DNA of 64,000 nt from Siphonodentalium dalli (taxonomy: Eukaryota; Mollusca; Scaphopoda; Gadilida; Siphonodentaliidae): assembly GCA_032622095.1 (NCBI GenBank), contig CP136069.1:202416690-202480689 (forward strand), read 5' to 3'. The translations under genes and the position numbers were made by a program. The notes under the pieces were generated by a model. It did no database searches, was not told the origin of the DNA, and saw only the letters and a list, made by a program, of their open reading frames with translations. Shown here piece by piece: positions 57,866-64,000 of the stretch. Numbering within the stretch: position 1 is the first letter of the stretch; each line of letters begins with the position of its first letter.

Positions 57866-60800
57866 CTGAAAATATATGTGAAATTGTCTGACTGTGGAAC
57901 ATGATTTTAGTCAACTGTAAGCTTCTGATTTGTTGCAAACTTTCTGAGTTATAATTATGTTTACAATAAAAACAACACTACACCACACGTAATGTCCCAA
58001 AATGCTAAAATTACATATTAGTGATTCATATGCATTGTATAGTGCAACATAATATGATCAAATTGGGTGTTGTATTGATGACCTGTCCTGTAGTGAAAGA
58101 ACGGTCACTCATGTAATATGTAAACAAACTTCAAACATGGTTTATTTGGATATACAACTTGAATTGGGAACCATATTTGAACTATGTTTAATTAATGAGC
58201 TGTATATCTACAAAGGAACGTCAAGCCTAGTTTAACGAAAATTTAATCATTAATATCACTTACAAAAATGGGCCATGGCATGACCATTGTTCGGAGGCCG
58301 GAAATATATATATATAGCAATTCCTTTAATATAATATATCGACCAGAGTAGCATTTGGTGCAGGGCGAGGTTTAAATTTATTCTGATTGTACCTATCCTG
58401 GAAAATCAAATATCAAGAACTAGGTTCAAAAAAATAAATTTTAAATTTGAAGTCAGTTTCAAAACTATATCTTTCAGTGCCCGGGCCGATTTTTGTGTCA
58501 AACTCATATTTAATTTACCAGATCTATTGATTATAATGTTAGGCCATAAAAACGAAATACTTCCTCAGGGAATGATTTTTTATAAGTGATCAAGGAGGCA
58601 GGTATATATATTTATTATTTAATGAAAAGAATCAGATATATAGCCTCAATTTCATGTTGAGGCTATTTTTAAATAGAATAGCGAATTGCTATGCAATTAT
58701 TGAAGTTGTATAGCAGTTTTCTGAAATTGATTAGCATTTTTTGTTCTCAAAAAAAGATGAGCTATTCAAAGCTATTCACCTGATCACTGTTTCCATAACT
58801 AAATCTCTAGCATGTCTTTAATGTTCATAGATAATGGACTCTTACAGATTGCTGACAAATATATTTATGTCCAACGCAAAGCTTGGCCAAGAAATAAAGT
58901 GTCCCATTGACAAACGCATAATTATAGTTTCTCAACTCTTTGAGGCAGCTTTCAAAAGATTTACAAGTCGGCAACTAGCTTGCGAATGATACCCGTGATC
59001 GACTCATCGCCGTGTATTAAAACCATCCACAGTTATTTCGATCCCTGTCAGTGATCAACAGGGGAGGTGCTTATAATTTATTATTTATACTTAATTAACT
59101 TAACGATGAATTAATTATTATAATCAATAAATTTGAAATCAAGGAAATATGAGATGATACAAACATCGGCCCTGGCACTGAAAGAGTTAATTAAGCCATG
59201 GCTGTTTTGGTTATTTGCATTTTAAATAGCACTTACAACTATAACATTTTGTTTCTTCTTGATTCTTCCAAAGCACCTAGCTTTCGAATTTAGAAGCCAT
59301 TTGCCAGCTATTGTTTTGAACTCTTGGTCAGTGAGATCTCTCGTCTCCTTTTGTTTTCTTGCCCCTTCTGAAAATATAAAAGTCGAGAATAAGTGAAACT
59401 GCACCAGATATAACAAAGTACATTCATTTCTTTATTCAGGCTACAACATTGAAGAATTATATCCAGAGTTTATTATTGTACCAAAACAATTTAAATTTAT
59501 TCAAAAATGTTCAATAAGTAGAGTACATGAAGATAAATTCATGTCTTTTTTTGGTACGGCAAGCCTCCAACTTCACAATCACATGACATTCATAACATGC
59601 CAGAAAAAGTTTTAAAAATATCAGACCAAGGTACAAATTTAACGAGGTTGTCAATGATACTGAACTTAATCGAGCGCAATTTCAGTTAATTTTCACTTGG
59701 TATAGGTTATTGTTTGTTTGATAGGGGTTAGGGGTTTAATGTCACGACATTGCCAGTTTATGGTGGAGGAAATCCACACACTTACAGCTAATGTACTGTA
59801 ACAGTGATTTCAATGGCTGATAAACTCGTCGACCAATATTCCAGGAAAGGTGAGAATTTCATGGCATGCCAGTCTGAGAGCATCTAGTCTTTGTTAAAGC
59901 ATATTTTGTAACATAACATATTTCATGGTACACACAAATGTGGTGGTGAAGTATATTTCAGGAAAATCCAAGATGGTCACCAGGGTCATGTTTTGAGGGG
60001 GGGGGGACTACCAATATTAAAAATAATATTTCACGATTAGTAAATAAATAGACTTTCTAGATCATGCTAAATGATATTTTGGGAAAAAAGGCTGACTGGC
60101 CATGTTCATTTTAAAGTAAAGGTAAAAAGGGTAGGTTCAGTCTACATATAGGTGGCAACCCACAGAATAAATTTCATGATCATTGGTATAATAGACAATC
60201 TAGGACGTGCAACACAACATTTTGGGAAAATATCTATCAACGGCCATGTTTTTCATGAGGTCAAGGTTAAAAGATAAATTTCCTGATCCATTAGAACATA
60301 AATAGACACTCAAGGCCACGCATAAGGATATTTTGAGAAAAACAAAGTTGGCTGATGGCAGCCATATTTTTTATGAGGGTGCCCAAACTACAGGAAAAAA
60401 AATATGTATCCAATATCAGACTTGATCAGCATAACAGGAATTATAATATAAATAATCATTATTTAGATGTTTTGGAAGGAATGACAAATTGCACTTACTT
60501 TTCATCACAGAGATCAAATTCTGGTATTTGCAGAATGCCAGTTTTTTTTCTTTCAAGCTGATGCCAGTATAATTATATTTCACAGCTAACTCCTTGGAAA
60601 GAGTTTTTCTCAGCATGTCTTGTATGACGTCACTGGCACTGCTTCCACCCATGAGTCGATACCTGTTGACCTGAAATTGCAATTAGATTCTTTAGTTAAA
60701 ACCACCAACATCATGGCAACATGAGATGTGCCGAGTGATTTAGACAATTTCCACAAGCAGTTACCGGGTATTTACATGCACTAGACATCATTTATGAAAC

Positions 60801-63622
60801 ATGACTTTTTCAGTGTCTCACATCATTAAAACAGAATATTTGTGCTATTTAAAACTTTTCTTTTAAGTCAGTCAAGCCACACCTCTACAATTTTCAGGAG
60901 AAAGCAGTTATAATTGAAAGTCTAACTGGGGGAGGATCGAGGCAGAGGCCTTGACGAATAGGAACAGTCAATTCCATTTCTCTGGTCATACATGGGGGGA
61001 CAAATTTTAGAAGACTATTTGAGGGATGGCATGCAATATTAGGGTTTTTAAAAATAAAAATAAATAATTAGACAAATTTCAATGGTAAATATGATGTATC
61101 CAGTATTTTAATGCCATGCGTTAAACATGGAAATCAACGGTCAACAGAAACAGTGCAGCACCACGAGCAAGAATAATTTGTTAATGAAGAACAATATGCA
61201 AGTGAATGAAGAACAATATGCAAGTGTAAGTGTAAGTGTAAGTGTAAGAGCTAGAATCAATTTTCATGATTCCTTTGAGGGATTATTTTTTTCAAAGCTG
61301 AAGTTGAATAGCAATAAGACTTAGTGTGTGCAGTGCTGTTTTGGCAGGATTCACTGGTAATTTTCAAAATTTTAGGAGGTGCCATTATGGTTCACCTTAA
61401 ATGACCCCATGAGGGCCATCTTTGGTTGATGTCAAATGTTAAAAGGGGGCCACTCTGCCAGGAAGACCACTCAGTCAATTTAAGTTTGTGTGCTGATGCA
61501 GGAATATTTGGATTCAAGATTTAAATAGATCCAAATATAATACTGTGGATTAGAGAGAGAAGTGGACTATTAGCATATTTTGTTGCACAGAACACATAGG
61601 TTGCTTGTACGAAATTAGATGACAATTTGAAACCAAATGAAGACATGCAAGTCAGCATCAACTAACTACCGGCAAGGTGAAATGTTTGGTAGCCATACAT
61701 TCTAAGCTTCCTTTACAATTATTTGCTAACACGCTCACGCTGTAACTTCGCCAAAATGGTTTAATCATGAATTTGTCTGCATAATTTTAAATTTAGGCGA
61801 TCGACTGCAGCTCAGGGCAATCACCTGTCTGAAAATGACAAGCCTGACCTTATGTAACACGTCCCCAGTTGATAATAAAATATACAAAATTTATCCATTA
61901 AATTATGTCTGGATTGTGCCAAGGATCACTCCAGACCTGATTTACTGAACCGGTGTTTTGAATTTAATTATTTGATACCATTGACTATTCAGAACAAGTT
62001 GGGAGTTATTGATGTAGATATTGGGAGATCCCGATGATTCACAATGGGAAATGGGACCCAAAATCGGCCAAACAGAAAAAAAAACACATCCCTGAACAAT
62101 CTACCAATATTCACTATGCAGATCGTCATATATTAACTCACCATATGCTTTTGGACAGAGCTTGAACTGAGTTTCTCTTCCAATTCATTTAGGTCATCTA
62201 CTGTTTCCATGGGGAGACTTATCTCCAGGCCAGCTGGATCAGAGTCCTGCAAAAGAAATATTTATTCTTTAACATCGGCCACAAATAGAGATCAATAACA
62301 AGCAAATATGTAATTCCAATACCATATACAAACAAAATAGATACATTTTCTTTTAAGCATTCCGAAAAAACGTATTTGAACGTATTTAAATAAATAAATA
62401 TTTTGTACAATTCCTACTCAAGTCATAAAATGTACTATAATGAATTTATATTGCAATCATATTTTTATCTGAGCTCATCAAAGAATTCAATTTGGGATGA
62501 GTCATTATTACATGAATTCATGTGTCGTGTTTACAATGTGGTTAGCTTATGGTGGGGTGACAGCAATCACCATATGATAATAACATCTCCTTGCAAGTCG
62601 CTTCCTGGCAATCAAGGGAATTGGCTGTTACACAATGTATTTATAATATAGTCTGATAATATTAGAGCAATCTACATGGAAAACACTATATTTTTAAACA
62701 AACTTTGTACACTCGTGTATAGGACATAATTTTGGGGCAATGTGTGAGTCAATCATTGTTAATTAATGATATATGGATTAATGCGCAACAAGCTCAGTTG
62801 AAACAAAAATGAACATTGCTTATCTCTTTAACCTACCAAGCATGGCACAGCAGATGTAGGATAATGCGATCATGTCGTATTAATCAGTGCTTTTGAAATG
62901 TGAATGTGCCATGGTGTGCAATGCCTATATAGTATTCCTTGGTTGCAACCCTGAATATCATGATTATCCCACTGAAATGTAATTAGGTACCTCATTGGCA
63001 TTCCGGTCTACCAGTTCAGCTCTTTAAAATGACTGCAGTTGGTTACTTTTCAGGAACTAAGACTAGGGCTTGTCACGATTCGACTGATCATCGACAGGAC
63101 AATATTGATTAGTTTTTTTGCTAATCATTTAATCAGCAGTTTTAACGTTCGGTTTCAGTTATAGATGCTCGGCCATTCAGGGTTCCACCAGAACAAATAA
63201 TCCCAGGTAAAATGGATACATTTCCCACGTAATTTCTTGTAATGGCTCAGTATATTGGTATATTTATCATCATCTTAAGCAACCTACGTCAGTGTTTATT
63301 TCTGTACTACTTTGTTCATATTTCACAAGGTTATTATATAGGTACGATTAATCGATAATCGTTGATTAGTTTCGGCCGATTATTGATTAGTAAATATATT
63401 TTATTGTGGCATCCCTACCGTAACTAAGACAACTGGAGTATCAATTGGCGATGTGCACTGGGTCCCGAGTGGAAAACCCACTATATAAGTGTCAGTCTTT
63501 ATAATTATGACTAAAACTGCTTACCCCTTCTCTTTGATCATTCATTTTCAACATGGCCTGCTGCAGATCTTTTATAGCCGTCGTGTGTTTTTCTGTTGTC
63601 TCAATAAGTTTGATCAACAGAG
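57836..63622 (-). CDS. DUF4806-domain protein, five 3' exons of a gene continuing beyond the window
   Basis: Five exons (63622-63525, 62246-62142, 60670-60499, 59367-59237, 57865-57836) join with matching phases into about 177 codons ending in TAG. The order is: a short helical, coiled-coil-like piece (LLIKLIETTEKH ... MLKMNDQREG); then LPMETVDDLNELEEKL, VNRYRLMGGSSASDVIQDML, ELAVKYNYTGISLKEKKLAF and LTDQEFKTIAGKWL; then an acidic tail, ESTSNSD. The L.....EEL..LE.KL / GG.S..D....L / ELA..YN..G / f......W L pattern is that of DUF4806, a family of unknown function widespread in invertebrates, whose domain is C-terminal as here. The N-terminal exons are missing from the window. Introns are 1.3-1.6 kb and hold repeats. 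The frame is intact across all junctions, so this is probably a live gene. Confidence 0.85.
57866..59236 (-). other. Intron with dispersed AT-rich repeat pieces
   Basis: It contains a small hairpin atagcctcaatttcatgttgaggctat (58641-58667). It also contains a phrase (a)ggaggcaggtatatatattt near 58590 that recurs near 55730 and, weakly, near 56810 and 59060, marking a dispersed repeat. No exon was recognised inside. Confidence 0.5.
59237..59367 (-). CDS. DUF4806 gene, exon ending the domain
   Basis: 131 bp. Acceptor atattttcag; donor gtaagt. It enters with two bases completing the codon left by the previous exon and leaves in phase 0. It encodes KQKETRDLTDQEFKTIAGKW and LLNSKARCFGRIKKKQNV, the C-terminal helix of the domain and a basic stretch. 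Confidence 0.82.
59940..60390 (+). repeat. Degenerate repeat of about 125 bp in the DUF4806 intron
   Basis: ttttg.gaaaa....(t)gg.c(ag)gccatgtt...catgagg recurs about four times (near 59960, 60075, 60220 and 60335). Each copy includes taaatagacactc or similar. It is old and diverged. Confidence 0.5.
60499..60670 (-). CDS. DUF4806 gene, central domain exon
   Basis: 172 bp. Acceptor gcaatttcag, phase 0; donor gtaagt after one base of a codon. It encodes VNRYRLMGGSSASDVIQDML, RKTLSKELAVKYNYTG and KEKKLAFCKYQNLISVMK, the conserved middle of DUF4806. Confidence 0.85.
60671..62141 (-). other. Intron without recognised exons
   Basis: It holds a short (gtaagt)n tract at 61219-61243. A 65-codon plus-strand ORF at 61127-61324 runs through that tract and is not a gene. 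Confidence 0.55.
61219..61243 (+). repeat. (GTAAGT)n hexanucleotide microsatellite
   Basis: Four tandem gtaagt units occur. Read on the plus strand each is a perfect splice-donor consensus; the host gene is on the minus strand, so it should not affect its splicing. Confidence 0.85.
62142..62246 (-). CDS. DUF4806 gene, exon starting the domain
   Basis: 105 bp, exactly 35 codons. Acceptor cttttgcag, donor gtgagt, phase 0 on both sides. It encodes LEISLPMETVDDLNELEEKL and then SSSSVQKHM, the start of the DUF4806 domain. Confidence 0.85.
63064..63421. mobile_element. Small hAT-like non-autonomous element in the DUF4806 intron
   Basis: The 9 bp sequence AACTAAGAC flanks it on both sides (63055-63063 and 63422-63430). 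The ends are weakly inverted: TAGGGCTTGTCACGAT on the left versus TAGGGATGCCACAAT as the complement near the right end. The right end has three or four extra bases. Internal text is full of attaatcg and gattagt words that pair with each other. An 8-9 bp duplication and TAGGG-type ends suggest a hAT-related MITE; the family is inference. Confidence 0.6.
63525..63622 (-). CDS. DUF4806 gene, exon with helical segment
   Basis: 98 bp. Acceptor ttgttacag before 63622; donor gtaagc after 63525. It enters with two bases completing a codon and leaves in phase 0. The peptide LLIKLIETTEKHTTAIKDLQ is amphipathic and may be a coiled coil. Confidence 0.78.
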
Positions 63623-64000
63623 CTGTAACAAAAAGGTTTGGTAGTATTAGATATCAAATTAATATATGAGCCGAACTGAGCAAATCATCTGCAACATGCA
63701 GACATTAATATGCATTTTCGAACAAAGTTTCAAAAACAATTGTGATATGATCAAAAATAAATTCATGGTCTAGATCTGATCCATATCAATAGACATTAAA
63801 CAATGGTGCGTCCATGAGATGAGGCATATCTGAAGTAATGATACCGAATGACAGATCAATGTAGCTCTCATCATATAAAAATTGCAACTCTTTACCATAA
63901 ATCAATATCACAAGAAGAAGCCAAGACAATTGTCAAGTAGTACATGTAGCATCATGTATGAACATGATTTTTAAGTACACATGTAGCATCATGATTTTTA
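63623..64000. other. Upstream intron of the DUF4806 gene, window end
   Basis: No exon is recognised in the last 380 bases. The phrase acatgtagcatcatg occurs twice near 63942 and 63978. The next 5' exon must lie outside the window; it has to end with one base of a codon (phase 1). Confidence 0.55.

Noticed and set aside
1-64000. tRNA and rRNA genes
   Set aside because: I found no cloverleaf with plausible A and B boxes and no rRNA-like conserved blocks by eye. A covariance-model scan was not possible.

Overview
This is an AT-rich, repeat-dominated window of a eukaryotic (metazoan) genome. There is no operon structure. Two host-type genes are visible only as short exons with GT/AG splice sites, and almost everything else is mobile or tandemly repeated DNA. 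The families seen (XK-related protein, DUF4806 protein, Ty3/gypsy, piggyBac, hAT, several LINE clades, SINE-like tails containing phrases such as 'ggggcataactcag' and 'aagggccgtaactcagg') suggest a marine invertebrate, most likely a mollusc. That taxonomic guess is inference.

Layout. 1-3.1 kb: a foldback-type element with long inverted arms around a 30-45 bp tandem array that has a 335 bp higher-order period. 3.1-12.5 kb: two minus-strand exons of an XK-related membrane protein (7536-7714 and about 10244-10727), a 0.55 kb palindromic MITE in the intron, and degenerate mollusc-type tandem repeats. 12.5-29.3 kb: a three-level nest. A degraded LINE (reading +) is split by a Ty3/gypsy LTR retrotransposon (12566-26666, reading -, 4 bp CAGG duplication), and the gypsy pol is split by a piggyBac-like element (19489-22280, TTAA duplication). 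The 3' part of the LINE carries a rearranged tandem duplication.

29.3-40 kb: a perfect-stemmed hairpin element, then about 9 kb of head-to-tail SINE/RTE-like units, each starting with an ACTAG.AGG..CCCG box and ending in CA/TA microsatellite, including a nearly identical 258 bp array. 40-45.3 kb: a 5'-truncated L1-like LINE (minus) with a 32 bp target duplication, then a decayed plus-strand LINE (endonuclease, RT start, C-terminus). 45.3-55.5 kb: degenerate tandem repeats, a 185 bp satellite interrupted by a 1.3 kb non-autonomous hAT element (8 bp duplication), and several long hairpins. 55.9-64 kb: a possible plus-strand terminal exon, a possible minus-strand first exon, and the best-supported host gene: five minus-strand exons of a DUF4806-domain protein whose 5' end lies beyond the window.

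I found no prokaryotic-type system, CRISPR array, tRNA or rRNA. The most informative structures are the datable nest of insertions, the unusual 4.2 kb non-coding 3' region of the gypsy element, the foldback element, and a 13-base word shared by unrelated elements.
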